Below are positions 33,687 through 41,853 of a stretch of DNA of 64,000 bases, in pieces. The stretch's first letter is position 1, and each line of letters opens with the position of its first letter. The position numbers and the translations under genes are program-made. This DNA comes from an uncultured Flavobacterium sp. (GTDB lineage Bacteria > Bacteroidota > Bacteroidia > Flavobacteriales > Flavobacteriaceae), in the NCBI RefSeq assembly GCF_951805225.1, contig NZ_OX638201.1, forward strand, positions 3,348,001 through 3,412,000, given 5' to 3'. The notes under the pieces are model-generated. The model made no database searches and was not told the origin of the DNA. It saw only the letters and a list, made by a program, of their open reading frames with translations.

Positions 33687-34655
33687 TCAAGACTCCAATT
33701 GTTCAATAAGTGTATTGCCTAATTTTTCATATGATTTGTTAACTCCGGTAAAATCAATTTCCAATGCTTCTTCCTTAAATGAATCACCCTCAAAAACAGC
33801 ATCTTCATTTTTAGAATGTTTCTTTAAGCGTTCGTACATTTTCTCCAGTTCTTCAACAGAATAATCGACATTAATAAAGGAGACAAATTTCTCGATAACA
33901 TTTCTCATTCCGTCATTATAATCAAGCAAAGTGACATTTTGATCTGTTTCATAAAAATCTACAAACCCTTGAAAATATTTCTCTAAAACAAGCGCTCCAT
34001 ATTGCTGGAAACTAATTTCGTTAATTTCTTTCGAAGTGATTCCAAAAACTCCAGGCGGCAACAAATTTGGAACCATATGCATTCCTATCATTTTCTGATG
34101 TGATTTTAAAACCTCGATTGGTTTTCTATAAAGCAAAGCAAAAGGTGTCTCAGAAAAAATCGATCTCAAATAATCGGCATTGAAGATGTGCCACGCATCC
34201 AACTTTAGAATTAAATTCTTTTGTTCCGGGAATCTTTTTTGTCCAAGGAATACAATTACAGCTTTTAAAAGTGCTGTTTTTTTATCTAAACCAAAATTAT
34301 CGCTTCTTAAGATTTCGTCGATAATTGGCGCTTCAGAAATCATACTATTTTCAGAAGAAGTTGCCAATGACTGACTCAGCATTGTAGAACCGCATCTTGA
34401 TACATGAAATACTAATGATTTTAATTCTATCGAATCTAATTCTGCAGACCAATCGATAACATTATCTACAGAACTAACAACTTTAAATCGCTTCGAATTA
34501 AATTCATTACTTCGGCATTTTGCAATTGTTTCGTCAAAAAAAGGATCTGCATATTTTAAATCTCCCAGATAAATCCATTCAAAATAAACATCATTATCTT
34601 TTTCTACCAACTTATAAGGAATCCAATTTGAAAGAGGATGATCAACATTTTTCAT
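33687..34655 (-). CDS. Sulfotransferase-family protein
   Basis: 322 residues. The PAPS-binding P-loop is FHVSRCGSTMLSQSL (about 83-97), where SRCGST takes the place of the 5'-phosphosulfate loop. LKLDAWHIFNADYLRSIFSETPFALLYRKPIEVLKS provides the 3'-phosphate site with the usual 'RkPiev..S' pattern. No signal peptide or membrane helix, so it acts in the cytosol. It is the last gene of a three-gene run with an APS kinase that supplies PAPS and a beta-hydroxylase, 10 bp behind the latter. The acceptor is unknown. Confidence 0.82.
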   Translation of the reverse strand: MKNVDHPLSNWIPYKLVEKDNDVYFEWIYLGDLKYADPFFDETIAKCRSNEFNSKRFKVVSSVDNVIDWSAELDSIELKSLVFHVSRCGSTMLSQSLATSSENSMISEAPIIDEILRSDNFGLDKKTALLKAVIVFLGQKRFPEQKNLILKLDAWHIFNADYLRSIFSETPFALLYRKPIEVLKSHQKMIGMHMVPNLLPPGVFGITSKEINEISFQQYGALVLEKYFQGFVDFYETDQNVTLLDYNDGMRNVIEKFVSFINVDYSVEELEKMYERLKKHSKNEDAVFEGDSFKEEALEIDFTGVNKSYEKLGNTLIEQLES

Positions 34656-34665
34656 TTTATATATT

Positions 34666-35349
34666 TTATTCTGCTAATAAATTTGCGATAATTTTTGCTC
34701 CGGCTTCTGTGGGATTTAAAGAAAGTTCAGCGATAATCTGTTGCTTCATTTCTTCTGAATACTGATTCTTTTCTGATGAAAAATTGAGATCAAAACCCAT
34801 TTCAGCAAATAATTTATCAGACCAATCGTTTCGAATACAATCTAAAGTCAGATGAATTCGTGGTTCTGAACTTTTATTTTCTACGCTATGCCGAAGTTGA
34901 AAATTAGCATACCAGCATTCGCCCATTTTCATTGGAACCAATTGGTTATCTACATAAAAATAAACTTCAGAATTTGTTATAATAGGAATATGAATTCTAA
35001 AAAAACCATCTTCATAAGAAGTATCATTATCAACATGCTCTTTTATTTCGCTATTAGGTCCTAATCGAAGTAAGCGAACTGCTTCTTTTTCGCATTGAAA
35101 CCAATCCATAATCTCTTTGAAATATGGGCAACGATCTAGTAATTCTGTATTTACATAGCCTTTATTAGCAAAAGATGTGATATCGTTTATCAAACCTGAT
35201 TGCGATCTTAAAGAAACGCTTGTCCAATTTCCTTCGTAACGTCCCGTATTAAAATGAGGAGTCCACAAATCGTTTTCGCACATTGCGAGTTCTTCTTGTA
35301 ATTTATCTATTGAAAAGGAAATCGGAAGTTTACTGGAGGAAGGATTCAT
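34666..35349 (-). CDS. Aspartyl/asparaginyl beta-hydroxylase-like Fe(II)/2-oxoglutarate oxygenase
   Basis: 227 residues. The double-stranded beta-helix core is visible: LLRLGPNSEIKEHVDNDTSYEDGFFRIHIPI with metal ligands H105-x-D107, then VYFYVDNQLVPMKMGECWYANFQLRHSVENKS with H154, and R164 in SEPRIHLTLD as the likely 2-oxoglutarate anchor. This is the AspH domain family that hydroxylates Asp/Asn or related amino acids. It presumably acts on a peptide or small molecule also handled by the sulfotransferase 10 bp downstream. Cytosolic, no signal peptide. Confidence 0.8.
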   Translation of the reverse strand: MNPSSSKLPISFSIDKLQEELAMCENDLWTPHFNTGRYEGNWTSVSLRSQSGLINDITSFANKGYVNTELLDRCPYFKEIMDWFQCEKEAVRLLRLGPNSEIKEHVDNDTSYEDGFFRIHIPIITNSEVYFYVDNQLVPMKMGECWYANFQLRHSVENKSSEPRIHLTLDCIRNDWSDKLFAEMGFDLNFSSEKNQYSEEMKQQIIAELSLNPTEAGAKIIANLLAE

Positions 35350-35390
35350 ATGCTTTTTAAACGATTAAATTAGACAGTGTTCCTTATGAC

Positions 35391-35413
35391 TTGTAAATAT
35401 ATAAAATTTACAA
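35391..35413 (-). promoter_or_regulatory. Perfect 8-bp inverted repeat, possible operator
   Basis: TTGTAAAT (35391-35398) and ATTTACAA (35406-35413) with a 7-bp gap, in the 127-bp space between the APS kinase gene and the hydroxylase gene. It could be a regulator site giving the last two genes their own control. Confidence 0.4.
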
Positions 35414-35476
35414 ACGTTTTATCATCAAAGAAATAGGTAAAAAAGTTTTTCTGCGGGAAGCCTGAATTTTCAAGGC

Positions 35477-36010
35477 CTAAGCTTGATTTGGCAAGCTGTC
35501 AAGAATAAAATTATAAAGTTTATGAGTCGAAAAAGGCACTGTTTCAACATCTGTTTTCAATACTAAATCGGCATTTTCAGGAACTTCAAAAGCATCACTT
35601 ATTCCTGTAAAATTGTTTATTTTATTAACGTCATTATCCGGCAACAATGCTTTTTTGTACAATCCTTTTGGATCTCTTTTGATCAAATTATGTATAGAAC
35701 AATCCAAAAAAACTGTTCTTACAAATTCATGTGTTCTCAATTCATTTCTCAGACTTTCGTAAGGATTTATAACGGACATTAAAACGATTGTGTCTTCGCT
35801 AATAAAATTTTGTCCAACATTAAAAAGTCGGCGAACATTTTCACATCTGTCTTCTTTAGAAAATCCCAAATCTTTGCAAATTGTTTTTCTATAAACATCG
35901 CCATCGATTATTTCGACTTTATAACTTTTTTCAATTAACAGTTGCCGAACATTTTCTGCTAATGTCGTTTTTCCTGAACCTGATAAGCCTGTAAATTGTA
36001 TTAAAATCAT
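35477..36010 (-). CDS. cysC: Adenylyl-sulfate (APS) kinase
   Basis: 177 residues. P-loop GLSGSGKTT (8-16), IIDGDVYRKTICKDLGFSKEDRCENVRRL (34-62), RDPKGLYKKAL (112-122) and NNFTGISDAFEVP (132-144) are the CysC motifs. It makes PAPS from APS and ATP. The usual ISPYR element reads VINPYESLRNELR here, a small change. No ATP sulfurylase or PAPS reductase gene is nearby, so this copy probably serves the adjacent sulfotransferase, not sulfate assimilation. It is the first gene of the cassette. Confidence 0.9.
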   Translation of the reverse strand: MILIQFTGLSGSGKTTLAENVRQLLIEKSYKVEIIDGDVYRKTICKDLGFSKEDRCENVRRLFNVGQNFISEDTIVLMSVINPYESLRNELRTHEFVRTVFLDCSIHNLIKRDPKGLYKKALLPDNDVNKINNFTGISDAFEVPENADLVLKTDVETVPFSTHKLYNFILDSLPNQA

Positions 36011-36154
36011 CGAAAATCACTTTTGTTTTATTCTGGGTTAAAACTAGATAATTTGATATACCGAAACAATAAGTATAAATACGCTTTTATTCGTTATTCA
36101 AAAATAGCAAAAAGAATTGTGTCATTTTTTCAAAGAATCTAAATTCGATTAGTT

Positions 36155-36306
36155 GTGCCTTTAGGTACAAAATATTGGTAGTTATTTGGTACAATGTAAG
36201 TTGGCGTGCCGTAGGTACGCAACAAAACGATTACAATTGCGTACCTACGGCACGCTAAATTTATTTCAATTCTTGTTTTCTACCAATATTGAGTGCCTAA
36301 CGGCAC
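36155..36306. repeat. Nested palindrome, copy 2 (inverted); within the 36011-36440 gap
   Basis: The same outer (GTGCC...TTGGTAG) and inner (GCGTGCCGTAGGTACGC) arms as the copy at 26608, but GTTGGCGTGCCG is now on the left and CGGCACGCTAAATTT on the right, so the element is reversed. The rest of the 430-bp gap is AT-rich and carries only promoter-like sequence. Confidence 0.85.
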
Positions 36307-36440
36307 AAAACGACACAAAACATAAACCGTCACCCTTTCATGCACATAAAAAAATTAATGCCAAAACTTATAATCACTTACATGAACTCATATGGTAATA
36401 AACAAAAATCACTATTTTTATCTTTTAATTTTAAGAAGTA

Positions 36441-37142
36441 ATGAAAAAGAAATTGGTTGTTTTAACCGGAGCTGGAATTAGTGCCGAAAGCGGAATCAAA
36501 ACTTTTCGCGACAGCGATGGTTTATGGGAAGGTCACGATGTTATGGAAGTTGCAACTCCTGAAGGCTGGAGAAAAAATCAAGAATTGGTTCTTGACTTTT
36601 ACAACAAAAGACGCCAACAGCTTAAAGAAGTTGAACCAAATTTGGGACACAAAATCTTAGCCGAATTAGAAAAAGATTTTGATGTTCATATTATTACTCA
36701 AAATGTAGATGATTTGCATGAACGCGCCGGAAGTACAAAAGTTTTGCATTTGCATGGAGAATTACTAAAAGTGCGAAGTATTGAAAACAGAAATCTAATT
36801 TTTGATTGGAAAGAAGATTTATATACGGGCGATCTGGACGAAAACGGACATCAGCTTCGACCACATATTGTTTGGTTTGGCGAAGATGTTCCTGCGCTTG
36901 AAGAAGCAATTGAAATTACGGAAACTGCCGATTATTTTGCCGTTATTGGAACTTCTTTGCAAGTTTATCCTGCCGCGGGATTAATTTCGTATACCTATAG
37001 TATTACACCCGTTTTTTATATTGATCCAAAACCAATCGCGATTCCTAATATTCAGAATAAAGTTGAAGTTATCGCAAAAGTTGCCTCTGAAGGTGTAGCC
37101 AAATTAAGAGAAAGATTATTGGAAATAGAAAAGGCAATATGA
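36441..37142 (+). CDS. cobB: Sir2-family NAD-dependent deacylase without zinc cysteines
   Basis: 233 residues. GAGISAESGIKTFRD (10-24), TQNVDDLHERAGS (86-98), catalytic H105 in HLHGE, and IVWFGEDVP are the sirtuin core. Y54-x-x-R57 in DFYNKRR is the pair that marks SIRT5/CobB-like desuccinylases. The zinc module between HGELLKVRS and LRPHIVWFGE holds no cysteine at all, whereas E. coli CobB has four. It removes acyl groups from protein lysines in the cytosol, as inferred from the family. It overlaps the following hydroxylase-family gene by 4 bp. Confidence 0.9.
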   Translation: MKKKLVVLTGAGISAESGIKTFRDSDGLWEGHDVMEVATPEGWRKNQELVLDFYNKRRQQLKEVEPNLGHKILAELEKDFDVHIITQNVDDLHERAGSTKVLHLHGELLKVRSIENRNLIFDWKEDLYTGDLDENGHQLRPHIVWFGEDVPALEEAIEITETADYFAVIGTSLQVYPAAGLISYTYSITPVFYIDPKPIAIPNIQNKVEVIAKVASEGVAKLRERLLEIEKAI

Positions 37143-37831
37143 TATTCGAAAGTTGGTTGCAGGAATTAACACAATATAATTTAGCATCTTTATTTATTTT
37201 CTTTTTAATCGAAAATTTAATTCTGATCTTACTTTCTGTTGTTCTTGCCAAAATAATCGAATACAATAATACCAAATTGAACAAATCAGATCGTAAATGG
37301 ATTATTTCAACCTTAATCTGTAATACATTCATAACGCTTTTGGGTTTTGAATTGTATCATTTTGGCATTCTCAAAATAGATTTTTCGCCATCGCTATTAT
37401 CAATATTCACAGGCACTTTGTTGCTGATTGTAGTAATGGATTTTTTTATGTTTTGTTTCCACTTTTTGGCGCATTACTTAAAATGGTTTTATCCCATTCA
37501 CGAACTTCATCATACGCATGTCGAAACGAGCGTTTATAGTTTGTATGTTCTGCATCCAATAGAAACTTTGGGTTTTGGGATTATCTGGTTATTTTCAATT
37601 ACGATTTTAGATTTCAATTATCTGAGTATTATTATTTATCTAATTTTAAATTTGTCGTATGGAATATTTGGACATTTAAAAACCGATATTTTTCCTGATT
37701 TCTGGTATAAAAGCAATTTCACAAAATGGATTTCTACAACTCAATTTCATTCGAATCATCATAAACATCAATCTCATAATTATGGTTTTTATTTTACGAT
37801 TTGGGACAAAATCTTCAAAACTATTTTTTAA
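37139..37831 (+). CDS. Sterol desaturase/fatty-acid hydroxylase superfamily membrane protein
   Basis: 230 residues, four or so membrane helices. The eight-histidine di-iron pattern is present: HFLAH, HELHHTHVETS, then a later HPIET and HSNHHKHQSHNYG (His-x-x-His-His twice). Such enzymes use O2 to hydroxylate or desaturate lipids or carotenoids. It starts inside the end of the sirtuin gene (ATGA overlap), so the two are translationally coupled, although no functional link is known. Ends IWDKIFKTIF, the normal family ending. Confidence 0.85.
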   Translation: MIFESWLQELTQYNLASLFIFFLIENLILILLSVVLAKIIEYNNTKLNKSDRKWIISTLICNTFITLLGFELYHFGILKIDFSPSLLSIFTGTLLLIVVMDFFMFCFHFLAHYLKWFYPIHELHHTHVETSVYSLYVLHPIETLGFGIIWLFSITILDFNYLSIIIYLILNLSYGIFGHLKTDIFPDFWYKSNFTKWISTTQFHSNHHKHQSHNYGFYFTIWDKIFKTIF

Positions 37832-37889
37832 ATCTCACTATTAAAGGATAATATATCTCTTGTAACTTTCAGAAGTTTTAACAATGACT

Positions 37890-37897
37890 TATATTTG
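37890..37897 (+). promoter_or_regulatory. -7 box TATATTTG for purB
   Basis: Exact TAnnTTTG 25 bp before the ATG at 37923. It lies within the longer open frame starting at 37884, so that start is rejected. Confidence 0.5.
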
Positions 37898-37922
37898 CAC
37901 CTTTCGAACAAACAACATAACA

Positions 37923-39269
37923 ATGACTACTTTAAACGAATTGAATGCCATATCGCCAATTGACGGAAGATATAGAAGCAAAACCCTTTCATTAGCACCT
38001 TTTTTCTCTGAAGAAGCTTTAATCAAATACCGTGTATTAGTTGAGATTGAATACTTTATTGCCTTGTGCGAAGTGCCATTACCACAACTAGCTGACGTAA
38101 ATTCAAATTTATTTGACAGTTTAAGAAATATCTATAAAAATTTCTCTACTGAAGATGCTCTTTGGATTAAAGAAACAGAGAAAGTGACCAACCACGACGT
38201 AAAAGCGGTTGAATATTTTATCAAAGATGCTTTTGAAAAACTAGGTTTATCTCAATACAAAGAGTTCATTCACTTCGGATTAACTTCTCAGGATATTAAC
38301 AATACTGCGATTCCGCTTTCTACAAAAGAAGCTTTTGAGCAAGTTTATATGCCATCTTTAATTTCTTTAATTTCTAAATTAAAAGAATTAAGTGTTGAAT
38401 GGAAGGATATTCCAATGTTGGCTCGTACGCACGGACAACCGGCTTCTCCTACTCGTTTGGGTAAAGAAATTTTGGTTTTTGTAGAGCGTCTTGAAGAGCA
38501 AATGCGTTTGTTATTTAATATTCCGTTTGCTGCTAAATTTGGTGGTGCAACAGGAAATTATAATGCGCATCATGTTGCTTATCCGCAAATCGACTGGAAA
38601 CAGTTTGGAAGTAAATTTGTTGAAACTGATCTTGGTTTACACCATTCTTTTCCAACGACTCAAATTGAACATTATGATCATTTTGCTGCATTTTTTGATG
38701 CTTTAAAAAGAATAAACAATATCATTATCGATTTAGATCGTGATATCTGGACGTATGTTTCAATGGATTATTTTAAACAAAAAATCAAAGCGGGAGAAAT
38801 TGGATCTTCTGCAATGCCACATAAAGTTAACCCAATTGATTTTGAAAACTCTGAAGGAAATTTAGGAATCGCAAATGCTATTTTTGAGCATTTGGCTGCT
38901 AAATTACCTATTTCAAGATTACAACGTGATTTAACTGATAGTACTGTTTTACGTAATATTGGTGTTCCGATGGGACATACAATTATTGCTTTTGAAGCTT
39001 CTTTAAAAGGTTTAAACAAATTGTTATTAAACGAAGCTAAATTTGCTGAAGATTTAGAGAAAAACTGGGCTGTAGTTGCTGAGGCAATTCAGACGATTTT
39101 ACGTCGTGAGGCTTATCCAAATCCATACGAAGCTTTGAAAGGTTTGACAAGAACAAACGAAGCTATTGACAAAAAAGCAATTCATAATTTCATTGCAACT
39201 TTAGAAGTTTCTGATGCTATTAAGAACGAATTACTAGCGATTACGCCTGCTAATTTCACAGGAATTTAA
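37923..39269 (+). CDS. purB: Adenylosuccinate lyase
   Basis: 448 residues from ATG 37923 (MTTLNELNAISPIDGRYRSK, the normal N-terminus). It catalyses two steps of purine synthesis: SAICAR to AICAR and adenylosuccinate to AMP. Motifs: KVTNHDVKAVEYFIKD, HFGLTSQDINNTAIPL, MLARTHGQPASPTRLGKEI, and the fumarase/lyase signature SSAMPHKVNPIDFENSEGN with the catalytic Ser loop. The length matches E. coli PurB (456). A terminator follows. Confidence 0.96.
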   Translation: MTTLNELNAISPIDGRYRSKTLSLAPFFSEEALIKYRVLVEIEYFIALCEVPLPQLADVNSNLFDSLRNIYKNFSTEDALWIKETEKVTNHDVKAVEYFIKDAFEKLGLSQYKEFIHFGLTSQDINNTAIPLSTKEAFEQVYMPSLISLISKLKELSVEWKDIPMLARTHGQPASPTRLGKEILVFVERLEEQMRLLFNIPFAAKFGGATGNYNAHHVAYPQIDWKQFGSKFVETDLGLHHSFPTTQIEHYDHFAAFFDALKRINNIIIDLDRDIWTYVSMDYFKQKIKAGEIGSSAMPHKVNPIDFENSEGNLGIANAIFEHLAAKLPISRLQRDLTDSTVLRNIGVPMGHTIIAFEASLKGLNKLLLNEAKFAEDLEKNWAVVAEAIQTILRREAYPNPYEALKGLTRTNEAIDKKAIHNFIATLEVSDAIKNELLAITPANFTGI

Positions 39270-39292
39270 AGAAATCACAAAATATTTTCTCA

Positions 39293-39326
39293 AAAAAAGC
39301 TATCTTTATCGATAGCTTTTTTTATT
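39293..39326 (+). terminator. Hairpin terminator after purB
   Basis: AAAAAAGCTATC pairs with GATAGCTTTTTT, followed by T residues. Confidence 0.85.
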
Positions 39327-39345
39327 TATAAATCTTGTTAGGGTT

Positions 39346-39489
39346 TTAGCCCAGATTAAAATGGAAAGCCTTTTGCTCAAAAAACTATATTTTTTTGCTG
39401 ATGCAGAGCGACCGGAGGAAGCTCCTGCAACGGCGTAAAAAATAAGTTTTTTGAGTAAAAGCTTGAAATGGAAAGCTGGATTAGCTCCT
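39346..39489. repeat. Divergent member of the AGCCC...GGATTAGCTCC palindrome family
   Basis: The ends TTTTAGCCCAGATT and GGAAAGCTGGATTAGCTCC match the other copies. The stem CTTTTGCTCAAAAAACT (39370-39386) pairs with AGTTTTTTGAGTAAAAG (39445-39461). The centre has a small GAGC...GCTC hairpin. The only copy seen outside the copper-type locus. Confidence 0.6.
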
Positions 39490-39508
39490 GAACAATAAAC
39501 ACCATTTT

Positions 39509-41758
39509 ATGATTGCCTTAAACGCCGCTGCACAGACTACACACCACTTACAACCCCTTATTAGCGACTTGGGCTTAATCCTGATGACCGCAGGAATCGC
39601 CGTTTTAATATTTAAAAAACTGAAACAACCTCTTGTTTTAGGATATCTGATAGCCGGATTTTTAGCCGGAAACCACTTTGATTTTTTCCCATCAATAACA
39701 GACATGAAAAGTGTTGAAGTCTGGGCCGAAATTGGGGTTATATTTCTCTTGTTTAGTTTGGGACTCGAATTTAGTTTTAAGAAACTGATGAAAGTCGGCG
39801 GAACGTCTTCTGTCACCGCCATAACGCAGATTATGTTTATGGTCATTATAGGCTATTGCGTCGGGCAATGGATGGATTGGAGTAAAATGGATAGTATTTT
39901 TCTTGGTGCCACGCTTTCGATATCATCAACAACTATTATTATTAGGGCGTTTGATGAACTTGGAGTTAAAGGAAAAAAGTTCGTTGGAATTGTATTTGGT
40001 GCTTTAATTGTCGAAGATATTGTAGCGATATTAATGTTGGTTTTATTATCGACAATTGCGGTTAGCGATCAGGTTTCTGGCGGTGCATTATTACAATCGG
40101 TTTTAAAATTAGTCTTCTTTTTAATCATATGGTTTTTGGGCGGAATCTTCATTATTCCAACATTTCTTAAGAAAGCAAAACATCTTTTGACAGACGAAAT
40201 GTTACTTATTATTTCGCTGGCTCTTTGTTTAATGATGGTTATGTTTGCTGCCAATGTTGGATTCTCTCCTGCTTTGGGTGCATTTATTATGGGTTCTATT
40301 ATTGCAGAAACTACTCAGGCAGAAAAAATAGAGCATTTGATTCAGCCTGTAAAAGATTTATTTGGTGCGGTTTTCTTTGTATCTGTGGGAATGTTAATCA
40401 ATCCGGAAACTTTGGTTACTTATGCACTTCCGGTTGCTCTTATTACGCTTTTAACCATTTTCGGAAAAGCATTTAGTTCTTCTGTTGGTGCTTTATTATC
40501 TGGACAACCTCTTAAACAATCTGTTCAAACCGGTATGAGTTTGGCACAAATTGGGGAGTTTTCGTTTATTATTGCAACTCTTGGAATGACGCTTAAAGTA
40601 ACTAGCGATTTTTTATATCCAATAATTGTTGCGGTATCTGCCATTACAACTTTTACAACTCCGTTTTTAATTAAATATTCTGATCCGTTTTCTGGATATT
40701 TAGAAAGAAAACTACCAAAAAAATGGGTCAAAAATATCAACCGTTATAGTGTCAATGCACAAGCGATTAAATCTGTAAGTACATGGCAAGTAGTACTTCG
40801 CGCATCTGTAACACAAATTATACTGCATACAATAATTATTACGGCAATCATTTTATTGTCATCAAAATTTGTAGCTCCATTAGTTGCCGATACTCGTTTT
40901 GGAAACACATTGGCAGCATTGATTACTTTGGTTGTAATTGCACCATTTTTATGGGCACTTTCATTGCGACGCGTAAAGGTCAATGAAGTCGATGAATTAT
41001 GGGAAGAACGTAAATATCGTGGTGCGCTTTTAATGTTGATTTTAATAAGAATGAGCCTTGGTTTATTTTTCGTTGGATTTTTATTGAACATTTTCTTCTC
41101 GCCTTTAGTTGCTTTTATTGCCTTAATTATTGCAATTGGGGCGTATCAATTGTTTCCAAAAAAATTAAACGAGCAATATCATAAAATCGAAAATCACTTT
41201 TTGAAGAATTTAAATGATCGCGAAAACAAAAAAATTGACCGAAGATATGCCAATTTAATGCCTTGGGACGGTCACATGTCTATTTTTGATATTGGAAAAG
41301 AATCAAATTTGGCAGGAAAAACTTTGGAAGAATTGCGCATTCGCGAAAACTTAGGAATCAACATTGCTTTTATAAGACGTGGCGAAGTCACAATACCAAT
41401 TCCGACTAAAAATGAACGTCTGTTTCCAGGTGACGAAATTTGTGTTATTGGTACTGATGAACAAATTACGCAATTTACCAACTATTTAGATAAACAAGTT
41501 GAAGCCGCAAACAGCATAGACGAAACTGAAATCGTATTGCGTCAAATGGAAATTTCTAATGAAGAGTTTGTTCAAAAAACGATTGGGCAATTTAGAGGAA
41601 AAACTGGCGGACTTGTTGTAGGACTTGAAAGAAACGGTAATCGAATTTTAAATCCTGAATCTCATTTACTCTTAGAAAAAAATGACATTATTTGGGTTGT
41701 CGGCGATAAAAAACGAATGAATGAATTAACCAAAAAGAGCGTTAATATACCTATTTAA
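39509..41758 (+). CDS. CPA2-family monovalent cation:proton antiporter with two RCK_C domains
   Basis: 749 residues. About twelve membrane helices in residues 15-400 (LGLILMTAGIAVLIFKKLKQP, GYLIAGFLAG, IGVIFLLFSLGLEFSFKKL, GVIVFGALIVEDIVAILMLV) with Asp/Glu of the exchanger core, as in KefB/KefC-like proteins. More helices follow at 420-560. Two C-terminal RCK_C/TrkA_C domains: DGHMSIFDIGKESNLAGKTL through FPGDEICVIGTDEQI, and IVLRQMEISNEEFVQKTIGQ through LLEKNDIIWVVGDKKRM. The full NAD-binding RCK_N domain is absent. Probably K+/H+ or Na+/H+ exchange. Confidence 0.88.
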   Translation: MIALNAAAQTTHHLQPLISDLGLILMTAGIAVLIFKKLKQPLVLGYLIAGFLAGNHFDFFPSITDMKSVEVWAEIGVIFLLFSLGLEFSFKKLMKVGGTSSVTAITQIMFMVIIGYCVGQWMDWSKMDSIFLGATLSISSTTIIIRAFDELGVKGKKFVGIVFGALIVEDIVAILMLVLLSTIAVSDQVSGGALLQSVLKLVFFLIIWFLGGIFIIPTFLKKAKHLLTDEMLLIISLALCLMMVMFAANVGFSPALGAFIMGSIIAETTQAEKIEHLIQPVKDLFGAVFFVSVGMLINPETLVTYALPVALITLLTIFGKAFSSSVGALLSGQPLKQSVQTGMSLAQIGEFSFIIATLGMTLKVTSDFLYPIIVAVSAITTFTTPFLIKYSDPFSGYLERKLPKKWVKNINRYSVNAQAIKSVSTWQVVLRASVTQIILHTIIITAIILLSSKFVAPLVADTRFGNTLAALITLVVIAPFLWALSLRRVKVNEVDELWEERKYRGALLMLILIRMSLGLFFVGFLLNIFFSPLVAFIALIIAIGAYQLFPKKLNEQYHKIENHFLKNLNDRENKKIDRRYANLMPWDGHMSIFDIGKESNLAGKTLEELRIRENLGINIAFIRRGEVTIPIPTKNERLFPGDEICVIGTDEQITQFTNYLDKQVEAANSIDETEIVLRQMEISNEEFVQKTIGQFRGKTGGLVVGLERNGNRILNPESHLLLEKNDIIWVVGDKKRMNELTKKSVNIPI

Positions 41759-41762
41759 AAAA

Positions 41763-41853
41763 AGGTGCTAAGGTACTAAGTCTCTAAGGTGCTAAGTTTT
41801 TTTATTAAAACTGTAATCTTAGAAACTTAGTATCTCAGCAACTTAGAACCTTA
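41763..41853. repeat. CTTAG-family imperfect palindrome, variant
   Basis: GGTGCTAAGGTACTAAG and TCTCTAAGGTGCTAAG on the left pair loosely with CTTAGAAACTTAG and CTCAGCAACTTAGAACC on the right. It lies between convergent genes and overlaps the peroxiredoxin stop. Confidence 0.65.

Noticed and set aside
36186..36398. Open frame upstream of the sirtuin gene
   Set aside because: Mostly encoded by the nested palindrome; no start context.
40225..41091. Antisense and alternative-frame open frames inside the CPA2 antiporter gene
   Set aside because: They lie within a strong coding frame with full family motifs and have no start signals of their own.
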